From Bradyrhizobium australiense (GTDB lineage Bacteria; Pseudomonadota; Alphaproteobacteria; Rhizobiales; Xanthobacteraceae), in contig NZ_JAAVLX010000004.1 in assembly GCF_013114825.1 (NCBI RefSeq), forward strand, positions 310,001 through 374,000: a stretch of DNA of 64,000 nt. The letters are read 5' to 3'. The notes beneath the pieces were generated by a model, which saw only the letters and a list, made by a program, of their open reading frames with translations, was not told the origin of the DNA and did no database searches. A program made the position numbers and the translations under genes. Below, in pieces: positions 22,446-30,487 of the stretch. Within the stretch, counting starts at the first letter, position 1. The number at the start of each line of letters is the position of its first letter.

Positions 22446-23459
22446 ATGGGTCTGGTTCATCAGAAATACAAGGTGGCGGTGGTTCAGGCGGCGCCGGTTT
22501 TTCTCGATCTCGATGCTACCGTCGACAAGACCATCAGCCTGATCGAGGAAGCTTCCGCAAATGGCGCGAAACTGATCGCGTTTCCCGAAACCTTCATTCC
22601 CGGATATCCGTGGCAGATCTGGCTTGGCGCGCCGGCCTGGGCGATCGGCCGCGGCTTTGTGCAGCGCTACTTCGACAATTCGCTCGCCTTCGACAGCCCG
22701 CAGGCGGAAAAGATCCGCCAGGCCGTGAAACGCGCCAAGCTGACCGCCGTGCTCGGACTGTCCGAACGCGACGGCGGCAGTCTCTATATCGCGCAATGGC
22801 TGATCGGACCCGACGGCGAGACCATTGCCAAACGCCGGAAACTGCGTCCGACCCATGCCGAACGCACCGTGTTCGGCGAAGGTGACGGCAGCGACCTCGC
22901 GGTTCACGATCGCGCCGACGTCGGCAGGCTTGGCGCGCTGTGCTGCTGGGAGCACCTGCAGCCGCTATCGAAATACGCGATGTATGCCCAGAACGAACAG
23001 GTGCATGTCGGCGCCTGGCCGAGCTTTTCGCTGTACGATCCGTTCGCGCATGCGCTCGGCCATGAGGTCAATAACGCCGCGAGCAAGGTCTATGCGGTCG
23101 AAGGTTCGTGCTTCTTCCTCGGCCCCTGCGCTGTGGTCTCGCAGGCGATGATCGACGAGCTCTGCGACTCTCCCGAGAAACATGCCTTCCTGCATGTCGG
23201 CGGCGGCCACGCCGTGATTTATGGGCCGGACGGCAGTTCGCTGGCCGAGAAACTGCCGCCCGACCAGGAAGGAATTTTGTATGCCGACATCGATCTCGGC
23301 ATGATCGGGGTGGCGAAGAACGCCGCCGATCCGGCCGGGCATTATTCGCGGCCCGACGTCACGCGGCTGTTGCTCAACACCACGCGCGCCAACCGCGTCG
23401 AGCACTTCTCGCTTCCCGTCGATGCCGAGGTCATGAGCGAAATCAGGCTGCAGGCTTGA
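22446..23459 (+). CDS. Nitrilase (nitrile to carboxylate plus ammonia)
   Basis: This 337-residue enzyme hydrolyses nitriles to acids and ammonia. The triad is visible: E48 in FPETF, K132 in RRKLRPTHAER, C167 in ALCCWEHLQPL, which is the true-nitrilase CWEH form rather than that of cyanide hydratases. The family helices around FVQRYFDNSL and the C-terminal segment with DPAGHYSRPDVTRLLL fit arylaceto-/aliphatic nitrilases. ATG 22446, eight bases after AGAGGA, is preferred to the upstream ATGs 22389 and 22437. It follows the AraC gene by about 170 bases and precedes the aldoxime dehydratase by 27, so these two form an operon. Confidence 0.92.
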   Translation: MGLVHQKYKVAVVQAAPVFLDLDATVDKTISLIEEASANGAKLIAFPETFIPGYPWQIWLGAPAWAIGRGFVQRYFDNSLAFDSPQAEKIRQAVKRAKLTAVLGLSERDGGSLYIAQWLIGPDGETIAKRRKLRPTHAERTVFGEGDGSDLAVHDRADVGRLGALCCWEHLQPLSKYAMYAQNEQVHVGAWPSFSLYDPFAHALGHEVNNAASKVYAVEGSCFFLGPCAVVSQAMIDELCDSPEKHAFLHVGGGHAVIYGPDGSSLAEKLPPDQEGILYADIDLGMIGVAKNAADPAGHYSRPDVTRLLLNTTRANRVEHFSLPVDAEVMSEIRLQA

Positions 23460-23486
23460 CGCTTCCATTCTGAAAGGAGCAGGCCC

Positions 23487-24536
23487 ATGGAATCCGCGAT
23501 CCCGGAGCATCTGCAAACCGCGCGAACGCGCCGCCGCCGCGTCGGTGACGATTATGCGCCGCCCTACCCGTCGTTCGTGGCTCGGCACAAGCCAAGCGTC
23601 ACGCGGGTGGTGATGGCCTATTTCGGCATCCAATCCCGCGGCGCGCTCCCGGCCGCCGCGGAACGGGCTTTGGCGCGACTCGCTTCGGATTTCGCTGCCG
23701 CCGATGGCCCGTCCCATTGGGACCGCGCGAGCTATATCGACGAGGCCGGTTTCAGCAACATCGTCATGGTGGCCTATTGGGGCGAGCGGCAAAAATTCGA
23801 TCGTTGGTTTCCGGCCCTGCGCGAGCGCTGGACCGGCGAGCAGCGGACCAATGATGGATTCGGCACCTTCATCGAGGCGCTTTACCCATCCGTGGAAGGC
23901 TATGAGACGCTGTTCTCTTCACTTGGCAGACCCGAAGGTGTCGCCGTTCTCGCCGACGGCATGAGCGGCGAGGTTTTGGAGCACGCCTATTGGGGCGGCA
24001 TGCGCGATCGCATCCCGTTGTCCCAAACCAGCGAGATGGCGGCCTCGGGCTCGGCCGGTGCGATCCGCAATGGTGCGCGCATCCGGATCATCCCGCATGA
24101 CAATATCTGCCTGATCCGGTCGGGCCAGGACTGGGGCGATACCGAGGCCGCCGAACGCGAAATGTACCTCGGCGATGTCGAGCCGGTGTTGCAGGAAGGC
24201 ATGGATTTCCTCCGCGACCAGGGACGTTCGATCGGCTGCTATGCCAACCGCTACATGATGGTCATCGGCTCCGACGGCGCGAGAGCCGAAAAGTCCTACG
24301 GCATGAGCTGGTGGAAAAGCTTGTCGGCGCTCGAACGCTGGGCTGAATCGCACCCGACCCATGTCAGGATTTTCGGCGCTGCCATGAAATACCTGTCGAC
24401 GCTGGGACCGGCCGCAAAATTGCGGCTCTACCACGAGGTCACCGTCGCCCGCGCCGACGAGCAGCTTTTCGAATATGTGGACTGTCATCCACAAACCGGA
24501 ATGCTGAACGCCGTGCAGACGGTGGAGGCGGCCTGA
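23487..24536 (+). CDS. oxd: Aldoxime dehydratase (haem enzyme)
   Basis: This 349-residue protein matches phenylacetaldoxime/alkylaldoxime dehydratases, which remove water from R-CH=NOH to give a nitrile at a haem centre. The start MESAIPEHLQTARTRRRRV and YAPPYPSFVAR are typical. Candidate key residues are H292 in SHPTHVRIFGAA (proximal haem ligand), S212 in IRSGQDWGDTEA, and H316 in LRLYHEV (catalytic side), assigned by comparison with OxdA from memory. AAAGGAG precedes the ATG. Its product feeds the nitrilase just upstream: the gene order AraC regulator, nitrilase, Oxd is that of classical aldoxime-nitrile pathways. Confidence 0.92.
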   Translation: MESAIPEHLQTARTRRRRVGDDYAPPYPSFVARHKPSVTRVVMAYFGIQSRGALPAAAERALARLASDFAAADGPSHWDRASYIDEAGFSNIVMVAYWGERQKFDRWFPALRERWTGEQRTNDGFGTFIEALYPSVEGYETLFSSLGRPEGVAVLADGMSGEVLEHAYWGGMRDRIPLSQTSEMAASGSAGAIRNGARIRIIPHDNICLIRSGQDWGDTEAAEREMYLGDVEPVLQEGMDFLRDQGRSIGCYANRYMMVIGSDGARAEKSYGMSWWKSLSALERWAESHPTHVRIFGAAMKYLSTLGPAAKLRLYHEVTVARADEQLFEYVDCHPQTGMLNAVQTVEAA

Positions 24537-24538
24537 GG

Positions 24539-24937
24539 CTACAGCACCATCTGGGTCTGTGTGACGACCGCGACCAGCTTGCCGTCTTCGGTCTCCAGCC
24601 GGGTCTGCCAGACCTGGGTGCGGCGCCCCCGGTGCACCGGTGTGGCGGTCGCAATCACTGTGGACCCTTCCTTGGCGCCGCCGATGAAATTGGTCTTGCT
24701 TTCGATCGTGGTGGTGCCTTTGGCATCCGTCGGCAGGTTGATGACGGTCGCCGCAGCGCCGACCGAATCCGCGAGGGCCATGATAGCGCCGCCGTGAATC
24801 GTATTCCGCAGGGTGCAGAGGTCCGGCCGCACCAGCATCTTGGCGACCACCCGATCCATTCCGGCTTCCGTGAAGGTTACCCCCTTCAGTTCCGCAAACG
24901 GCATCTTCATGGACTGGATTTTTTCGAGCGGCGTCAT
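24539..24937 (-). CDS. PaaI-family hotdog thioesterase
   Basis: This 132-residue protein starts MTPLEKIQSMKMPFAELKG with GGAGGA upstream (the frame runs much further up, but this start matches the family). The hotdog core carries the motif TIHGGAIMALADSVGAAAT, with the HGG turn used by PaaI-type acyl-CoA thioesterases, then TTIESKTNFIGGAKEGSTV. It probably hydrolyses acyl- or aryl-CoA. It faces the aldoxime dehydratase (tail to tail, two bases apart); a link to the nitrile pathway is not shown. Confidence 0.85.
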   Translation of the reverse strand: MTPLEKIQSMKMPFAELKGVTFTEAGMDRVVAKMLVRPDLCTLRNTIHGGAIMALADSVGAAATVINLPTDAKGTTTIESKTNFIGGAKEGSTVIATATPVHRGRRTQVWQTRLETEDGKLVAVVTQTQMVL

Positions 24938-25062
24938 TCGTCCTCCGGGTTTTCTTTGAAGTGATTTCCTGAACAGAATGGAGGCTGCCGGTAAATCAGG
25001 CAATGACCTCCGAGGTAATGACCGCCGTGACATGGCGCGCGGATTTCGGCATATCGTCAGGC

Positions 25063-25854
25063 ATGCGCCAGTTCCCGCCCAGCCGAATCGTCTGCCTGAC
25101 CGACGAGACAGTGGAGACGCTGTATCTGCTTGGCGAGCAGGACCGCATCGTCGGCGTCTCCGGCTATGCGGTGCGGCCGCCACAGGTCCGCCGCGAAAAG
25201 CCGCGGGTCGCCGCCTTCATCTCCGCGGACATTCCGAAAATTCTGGCGCTGGAGCCCGATCTTGTGCTGGCCTTCTCCGACCTGCAGGCCGGCATCGTTG
25301 CCGATCTTGTACGCGCGGGCGTCGCCATCCACGTCTTCAACCAGCGCGACATTGCAGGGATTCTCACGATGATCCGGACGCTTGGCGCCATCGTCGGCGC
25401 AGCAGACCGCGCCGATCAACTCGCGCGCGGCCTTGAAGAGCGGCTCGCGCGGGTCGCTGCGACGCCCCGATCCGCGCCGAAGCCAAAAGTCTATTTCGAG
25501 GAATGGGACGATCCCCTGATTTCCGGCATCGGCTGGGTCTCCGAACTGATCGAGATCGCCGGCGGCGAGGACGCGTTGCCGAACCTGCGGCTTCAGCAGG
25601 CGGCCAAGGACCGGATCATCTCGCCTGACACGGTACGTGACGCCGCGCCCGACGTGATCCTCGCCTCCTGGTGCGGCAAGAAGGTGGTGCCCGGCCGCAT
25701 CCGGCAGCGTCCGGGCTGGAGCGAGATTCCGGCGGTGCGCAACAACCGCATCGTCGAGATCAAGTCGACGATCATTTTGCAGCCGGGGCCGGCAGCGCTG
25801 ACGGATGGGCTGGATGCGATCGTGAAGGCGTTGTGGCCGGAGCAAGCAGTTTAG
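25063..25854 (+). CDS. BtuF-like (cobalamin/iron) binding protein without a signal peptide
   Basis: This 263-residue protein has the BtuF/FhuD type III binding-protein fold: RIVCLTDETVETLYLLGEQDR, VAAFISADIPKILALEPDLVL with the long central helix, and the second lobe ELIEIAGGEDALPN. ATG 25063 gives the best fold start; an ATG at 25003 adds 20 residues. Neither version has a signal peptide, and no permease or ATPase is adjacent. It may be a cytoplasmic relative of the transport proteins, or the true start may be missed. It is divergent from the thioesterase gene. Confidence 0.8.
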   Translation: MRQFPPSRIVCLTDETVETLYLLGEQDRIVGVSGYAVRPPQVRREKPRVAAFISADIPKILALEPDLVLAFSDLQAGIVADLVRAGVAIHVFNQRDIAGILTMIRTLGAIVGAADRADQLARGLEERLARVAATPRSAPKPKVYFEEWDDPLISGIGWVSELIEIAGGEDALPNLRLQQAAKDRIISPDTVRDAAPDVILASWCGKKVVPGRIRQRPGWSEIPAVRNNRIVEIKSTIILQPGPAALTDGLDAIVKALWPEQAV

Positions 25855-25856
25855 CC

Positions 25857-25976
25857 GTCGTCCCTGCGAACGCAGGGACCCATACGCCGCGGCCTGTCAA
25901 TGAGGCGATGTGGTAGTTACCTTCTGCTGCAATCAGCGCCGGTGGTTATGTGTCCCTGCGTTCGCAGGGACGACAT
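25857..25976. repeat. Paired palindromic repeat
   Basis: GTCCCTGCGAACGCAGGGAC (25860-25879) and GTCCCTGCGTTCGCAGGGAC (25952-25971) are each palindromes and face each other as inverted copies. This GTCCCTGCG element with CCCATA flank is common between Bradyrhizobium genes. It separates two convergent genes and could end both transcripts. Confidence 0.78.
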
Positions 25977-25992
25977 AGAACTTGTGGGCCAA

Positions 25993-27270
25993 CTACACCT
26001 TCTCCACCCCGCACCATTCCGCGATGAACAGCGCCGTCGCTTTGGTCGACTTCCGTAGCGAGTCCAGTTCGACATATTCGTTGAAGCCGTGCATTGCCGC
26101 GCCCTTCGCACCGAAGCACAGGCTCGGGATGTTGTAGTTCAACCCGTAGAACCGCGTATCCGTCAGCGCGGTGAACGCGCGGTCCGGCACCGTGCCGCCA
26201 AAGACGGCGTCGAACGCTTTTGCGAAAGCGGCTTCCGGCTCAGCCGAGTTCGTCAGCTCATAACCCTCCGACAAGAAGCCCGACCATTCGACCTGCGGCG
26301 GATTGTTGGACAGGAATCTGTGATCCCGCGCGGCGGCCGACACGCAGGCCAAAATCTCCTTCTGACATTCCGCGATCGACCAGCCCGGCAGGACCGCGAT
26401 CCGGCAATCGACGTCGCACCAGGCCGGCACGCTGGAAGCCCAGTCGCCGCCCTTGATGATGCCGGGGTTGAAGTTGAGCGGATGTGCGACCGCCTTGAAG
26501 TGGCGGTCCGCCTTGGCGCGCTCGTTCCAGTCGGCCTCGAGCTTCTGCAGCGCGTTGATCAGATGGTACGCCGCCATGATGGCGTTAGCCCCCGCGCCGG
26601 CCTCGAACACATGGACCGGAAAGCCGCGCACCTTGAGGCGAAACCAGATCACGCCGACCTGCGAGCGCACCATGGTCTCGCCGGTCGGCTCCGGGATGAA
26701 GCAGGCGTCCGCGCGGTAGCCGCGCTGCAAGGTCGAGAGCGCGCCAACGCCGGTCGACTCCTCCTCGATCACGGATTGAAAATGGATGCGCGCCGTCGGC
26801 TTCAGCCCTGCAGCCTTGATCGCGTCCAGCGCATAGAGCGCGCCGATGGTGCCGGATTTCATATCGCAGGCGCCGCGGCCGTACATCTTGCCGTCCTTGA
26901 TGGCGGGCGAGAACGGCGGCGTCTCCCACATGTCGAGCGGCCCGGCCGGCACGACGTCGCAATGACCCTGCAGGATCAGCGATTTGCCGGTATTGGTCGC
27001 CGGCCGATACGTGCCGACCACCGTCCGCGCTTTCGAGAAATCATGCTCGATCGGGCCGAAGCCGCGCAGATCCTTCAGATCTTCGACGTCGATATGCCAA
27101 TCATCGACCTCGTAGCCGCGTTGGCGCAAGAGATCGCCGATCATGTCCTGGCACGGCCCTTCGGCGCCGCGGGTCGAGGGAATCGCAACGAAATCCCTTG
27201 TCGTCGCCAGTTGCGCATCGAAGCCGGCATCGACGGCGTCGAGGATTCTTTGTTGCGTATCGGTCGTCAT
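25993..27270 (-). CDS. M20-family deacylase/peptidase (ArgE/DapE type)
   Basis: This 425-residue metalloenzyme has the M20 dizinc site: LILQGHCDVVPAGPLDMWE (His, Asp), GRGACDMKSGTIGAL (bridging Asp), VIEEESTGVGAL (Glu pair) and a late histidine in GAKGAAMHGFNEYVEL. The lid/dimer domain sits between (SQVGVIWFRLKVRGFPVHV). It starts MTTDTQQRILDAVDAGF at 27270; the 14 residues upstream are unlikely. Family members remove acyl groups from amino acids or act as dipeptidases; substrate unknown. The stop lies 16 bases from the repeat. Confidence 0.9.
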   Translation of the reverse strand: MTTDTQQRILDAVDAGFDAQLATTRDFVAIPSTRGAEGPCQDMIGDLLRQRGYEVDDWHIDVEDLKDLRGFGPIEHDFSKARTVVGTYRPATNTGKSLILQGHCDVVPAGPLDMWETPPFSPAIKDGKMYGRGACDMKSGTIGALYALDAIKAAGLKPTARIHFQSVIEEESTGVGALSTLQRGYRADACFIPEPTGETMVRSQVGVIWFRLKVRGFPVHVFEAGAGANAIMAAYHLINALQKLEADWNERAKADRHFKAVAHPLNFNPGIIKGGDWASSVPAWCDVDCRIAVLPGWSIAECQKEILACVSAAARDHRFLSNNPPQVEWSGFLSEGYELTNSAEPEAAFAKAFDAVFGGTVPDRAFTALTDTRFYGLNYNIPSLCFGAKGAAMHGFNEYVELDSLRKSTKATALFIAEWCGVEKV

Positions 27271-27324
27271 TGCGGCAGCTCCAGTCAGGAATAGGAAATC
27301 GGGAGTGCACACCCTACCCCGATC

Positions 27325-28050
27325 TCAGCCGCCGGCGTAATGCGCATAATGCGCATCCCGCAATGCATCTTCGAGCGGGCGGCCCTCCGAATATCCGCTC
27401 AAGGAGGCCGGTCGCTCGACGCCGTCGAGAAGCCGCGGACAGGGTTCCGGCCGACCCAGCACAGTGCGTACCGGAATGCGCTCGGCATAAACAGGCAGTT
27501 CATAGTCCTCGTCGTCGTCAGCGACGCCCTTCGCCCTGATCTTGGCGGACGCCTGCTCGATTTCCATCGCGATCACCGACGTCGCCTTGACCTCCTGCGC
27601 CGTGCTTTGTCGCAAGCTCGCGGTGCGATCGGGGAAGAAACGGTCGACCATGGCGACGAGGGCCCGTTCCTTCTCGACCTGATCGGTGACGAGATAGGCG
27701 GTGCCGAAGGCCATCACCGCGCGGTAATCCGCCGAATGGTTGAAGCCGCAGCGGGCCAGCACCAGGCTGTCGAGATGTGCAACCGTGAGGCAGACCTTTT
27801 GACCCTCGGACTGGTTTCGCAGCATGCGGCTGGCGCTGCTGCCGTGCCAGTACAGCCTGCTTCCCTCCCGCCAGAAGAACGTCGGCGTGCAATAGGGCTG
27901 GCCTTCGATCACGTAGGAGACATGGCACAGCATCGAGGCGTCGAGCAGGCCATGGACCGTGGCGTGATCGTAGAAGCCGCGATCATGGCGGCGCTTCACC
28001 TGGTTGCGCGGCGATAACGGATACACATCGGCAGTCACGGCTTCGGTCAC
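27325..28050 (-). CDS. FMN-binding PNPOx-like split-barrel protein
   Basis: This 241-residue protein has the pyridoxamine-phosphate-oxidase-like split barrel: LLDASMLCHVSYVIEGQPYCT, TFFWREGSRLYWHGSSASRML, and VCLTVAHLDSLVLARCGFNHSADYRAVMAFG. GTG 28050 (VTEAVTADVYPLSPRN) has AGGAG five bases upstream and fits homologues better than the ATG at 28251. It stands back to back with a MocR-type regulator that carries an aminotransferase domain. Such pairs often control vitamin B6 or related flavin reactions; activity with pyridoxal phosphate is inference. Confidence 0.85.
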   Translation of the reverse strand: MTEAVTADVYPLSPRNQVKRRHDRGFYDHATVHGLLDASMLCHVSYVIEGQPYCTPTFFWREGSRLYWHGSSASRMLRNQSEGQKVCLTVAHLDSLVLARCGFNHSADYRAVMAFGTAYLVTDQVEKERALVAMVDRFFPDRTASLRQSTAQEVKATSVIAMEIEQASAKIRAKGVADDDEDYELPVYAERIPVRTVLGRPEPCPRLLDGVERPASLSGYSEGRPLEDALRDAHYAHYAGG

Positions 28051-28095
28051 GGCAACTCCTATTCGATTGGTGAGCGGTCGTTGAGCGTTGTACCG

Positions 28096-28123
28096 GCCAA
28101 TTTGGTCTGCGATAGTGCCAATT
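28096..28123. promoter_or_regulatory. Candidate MocR-type operator (two GCCAATT repeats)
   Basis: GCCAATT occurs at 28096-28102 and 28117-28123, start to start 21 bases, two DNA turns, so both face the same side. A third, inverted ATTGG lies at 28066-28070. It sits between two divergent genes, directly before the regulator's ATG, where MocR proteins such as GabR and PdxR bind direct repeats. Confidence 0.5.
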
Positions 28124-28125
28124 CC

Positions 28126-29631
28126 ATGCGAAAAATTCCGACCAATTCTCCGCCGTCGCGACGTAAGCCCGAGTTTGCACTCGACCTTTCCGGTCCGCAC
28201 GTGACGCCGGGCGCCTCCTCCCAGCACCGGCTGTATCAGGCGCTGTGCCACGCCATTACGGGCGGAATCGCAAAGCCTGGCGAGCCGCTGCCGCCGTCGC
28301 GCACGCTGGCCAAGCAGACCGGCTTCCGCCGCAATGCCGTGACGTCAGCCTATGAGCGGCTGATCGCTGACGGCTTTGCCGTAGCCACCGTTGGCTCCGG
28401 CACTTTTGTCGCCGCGCGTATTCCCGCCCGTATCAATGACGCACGGAAGACGAAGATCGCGATCGACGCGCCGCAGCAGGGCCCACTGGCGCTCGGCTGC
28501 ACGCACATCGACGAAAGGGCGCTGCAGCGCTTCAGGGCATTTGCCGGCCGGCGCATGCGCGCCTTCGGCGCCGAGCACCTTCAGTACGGCGACCCCAGGG
28601 GCAGCCGCGAACTCCGCGCTGCGATTGCCGATCATTTGCTGTCGGCGCGTGGGCTGCGCTGCGATCCGGACCAGATCATGCTGACATCGGGAACGCAGCA
28701 TGCGCTGCGGGTCGTGCTGGGCGCGATCCTCAAGGCCGGCGATCAGATCTGGTGCGAAGACCCGGGCTATCCCGCCGCGCGAAGGGCGATCGAGCATTGC
28801 GGCCTGCGCCCCGTCCCAGTGCCGGTCGACGCTTCAGGCCTGATCGTGGCCAGGGGCCGGGCCCTCGCTCCTTCGGCGGGCGCGGCCTATGTGACACCGT
28901 CGCACCAGTTTCCGCTCGGCGTACAGATGTCGATGCCGCGACGGCTGGAATTGCTCGACTGGGCCAGGGATGCGGATGCCTTCGTGATCGAGGACGACTA
29001 CGACAGCGAATTTCGATACGACGGCGCGCCGTTGCTTTCGCTCGCCGGTATCGATCATCTCTCGCGCGTCATCTACATGGGCACGTTTGCAAAGACATTG
29101 TTTCCCGGACTGCGCATCGGCTATTGCGCGCTGCCCGAGCGGCTCGTCGGACCGGTGACGACCGCCCGCGCCGCGCTCGACCGTTTTCCCGGCACCCTGC
29201 TGGAAGGCGCCGTCGCAGACATGCTGAATTCCGGCGCGTTCGCGGCCAACCTGCGCCGGGTGCGCGGGATGTATCGCGAAGCGCGTGACGTGCTGGCATC
29301 GACGTTGTCGGCGGCATCGGATGAGCGACTGTCGGTGCCGGTGCCCTCGCAGGGGCTGCACCTGGTCGCACGGTTCGATCCCTCAACCGATCCGCTGGTT
29401 GCCGCAAAGGCAAAGGCTGAAGCCGGCGTCGCAGGTTGGCTACTGGCGGAAACTTATTTCCGCGCACGCCCGCTTCCGGGCTTCGTCCTCGGCTTTGCCG
29501 GCCACCCGCTGCCGCAACTGATCGCGTCGGCCGAGCGATTAGCGAAGTCATCGCTGGCCGCCTTGCAGGCAAGCCGGAAGCCGAACAAGGGTGGAACTGG
29601 CAAGCTCAAACGGCTGAAGGCCGCAAGCTGA
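28126..29631 (+). CDS. MocR/PdxR-family regulator (GntR HTH plus aminotransferase domain)
   Basis: This 501-residue protein has an N-terminal winged helix (about 30-95: SQHRLYQALCHAITGG, PLPPSRTLAKQTGFRRNAV) followed by a class I aminotransferase-like domain. The PLP lysine is in YMGTFAKTLFPGLRIGY, and YVTPSHQFPLG and IEDDYDSEFRYDG are the usual cofactor contacts. MocR regulators bind PLP (as PdxR) or a PLP adduct (as GabR) to control a neighbouring gene. The likely target is the divergent PNPOx-like gene, with a repeated operator candidate in the 75-base gap. Confidence 0.9.
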   Translation: MRKIPTNSPPSRRKPEFALDLSGPHVTPGASSQHRLYQALCHAITGGIAKPGEPLPPSRTLAKQTGFRRNAVTSAYERLIADGFAVATVGSGTFVAARIPARINDARKTKIAIDAPQQGPLALGCTHIDERALQRFRAFAGRRMRAFGAEHLQYGDPRGSRELRAAIADHLLSARGLRCDPDQIMLTSGTQHALRVVLGAILKAGDQIWCEDPGYPAARRAIEHCGLRPVPVPVDASGLIVARGRALAPSAGAAYVTPSHQFPLGVQMSMPRRLELLDWARDADAFVIEDDYDSEFRYDGAPLLSLAGIDHLSRVIYMGTFAKTLFPGLRIGYCALPERLVGPVTTARAALDRFPGTLLEGAVADMLNSGAFAANLRRVRGMYREARDVLASTLSAASDERLSVPVPSQGLHLVARFDPSTDPLVAAKAKAEAGVAGWLLAETYFRARPLPGFVLGFAGHPLPQLIASAERLAKSSLAALQASRKPNKGGTGKLKRLKAAS

Positions 29632-29720
29632 CCGTTCTCGCCGGCCCGGCGCTCTATCAGAATCGCAGCCGCGTCACTAAGCTCGATGTTCAAAATCAAC
29701 TTCACGAACGGAAACACCCG

Positions 29721-29981
29721 ATGCTCGGCCATCGCTACGTCTCGTATCTCGTCATCAGCGCATTGATAGTGGGCCTGCTCGGCCATGCAACGATGGCCCT
29801 CGCCCAGGCGTTCTCGCGCGAGCAGGACATTGTAGACCTGCGGCTCGGCCAGCGCGTTCTGGTCGACGATGGATCGTGCCCGGCGGGACAAATCAAGGAA
29901 GTCCAGGGCTCGCAAATGACGACATCGGGCGTGCTCCGCACCCGCAAGTGCATTCCGCGGCTCGGGACGAAGAAGCGATAG
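29721..29981 (+). CDS. Small exported DUF6719-like protein
   Basis: This 86-residue protein has a signal peptide (MLGHRYVSYLVISALIVGLLGHATMALAQA). The mature part reads DIVDLRLGQRVLVDDGSCPAGQ and ends with KCIPRLGTKK; the two cysteines (GSCP, RKCIP) probably form a disulfide. It matches DUF6719-like small periplasmic proteins (from memory). It follows the regulator gene by 89 bases in the same direction. Confidence 0.75.
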   Translation: MLGHRYVSYLVISALIVGLLGHATMALAQAFSREQDIVDLRLGQRVLVDDGSCPAGQIKEVQGSQMTTSGVLRTRKCIPRLGTKKR

Positions 29982-29996
29982 CAGCGACTGCCCGAG

Positions 29997-30446
29997 CTAA
30001 AACATGCCGTTGGTGTTGGCGGCCTTCTCGGGAATTTCCTGCACGACATCCCAGTGCTCGACGATCTTGCCGTTCTCGAGCCTGAAAATGTCGACAATGG
30101 CGCGGCCCCGCGTCCCCTTCTCGCGCATGCTGTGAACGTGCAGGATCACGTAGTCGCCATCCGCAAGCGCACGCTTGATCTCGCTGCGGGAGTCCGGGAA
30201 TTTCTCCCGCAGGAAGCTGAGGAAGGCCTTGAAGCCTTCGATGCCGTCCGGCGCGGTCGGGTTGTGCTGGATGTAATGCGGCCCGAAAAACTTCGCGGCG
30301 GCCTCAAAGTCCTTCCGATTGAGCGCTGCATCGTAAAACTCGAGTACGGCCTTCTTATTGGCCTCCTGCGCCGCTCCGTCGGCAGCGAATGCCGGCGATA
30401 TGGCCAGCGACAATAGGCCGATCAGGCCGATAAAAAGCGATCGCAT
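29997..30446 (-). CDS. Exported NTF2-like (SnoaL-type) protein
   Basis: This 149-residue protein has a signal peptide (MRSLFIGLIGLLSLAISPAFA) and an NTF2-like alpha/beta cone: KKAVLEFYDAALNRKDFEAAAKFF, YIQHNPTAPDGIEGFKAFLSFL, and HWDVVQEIP. The QHNPTAPDG motif is the family's substrate pocket region. AAAGGAG before ATG 30446 fixes the start rather than the ATG six codons upstream. No enzyme activity can be assigned; such domains often bind small ligands. Confidence 0.83.
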   Translation of the reverse strand: MRSLFIGLIGLLSLAISPAFAADGAAQEANKKAVLEFYDAALNRKDFEAAAKFFGPHYIQHNPTAPDGIEGFKAFLSFLREKFPDSRSEIKRALADGDYVILHVHSMREKGTRGRAIVDIFRLENGKIVEHWDVVQEIPEKAANTNGMF

Positions 30447-30487
30447 GACAGCTCCTTTGTGCAATCGGTCTCGATGCCGAGTCTAAC

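Noticed and set aside
24938..25183. 82-residue upstream extension of the thioesterase
   Set aside because: Arg/Pro-rich and without homology to the family; the GGAGGA-supported start at 24937 is better.
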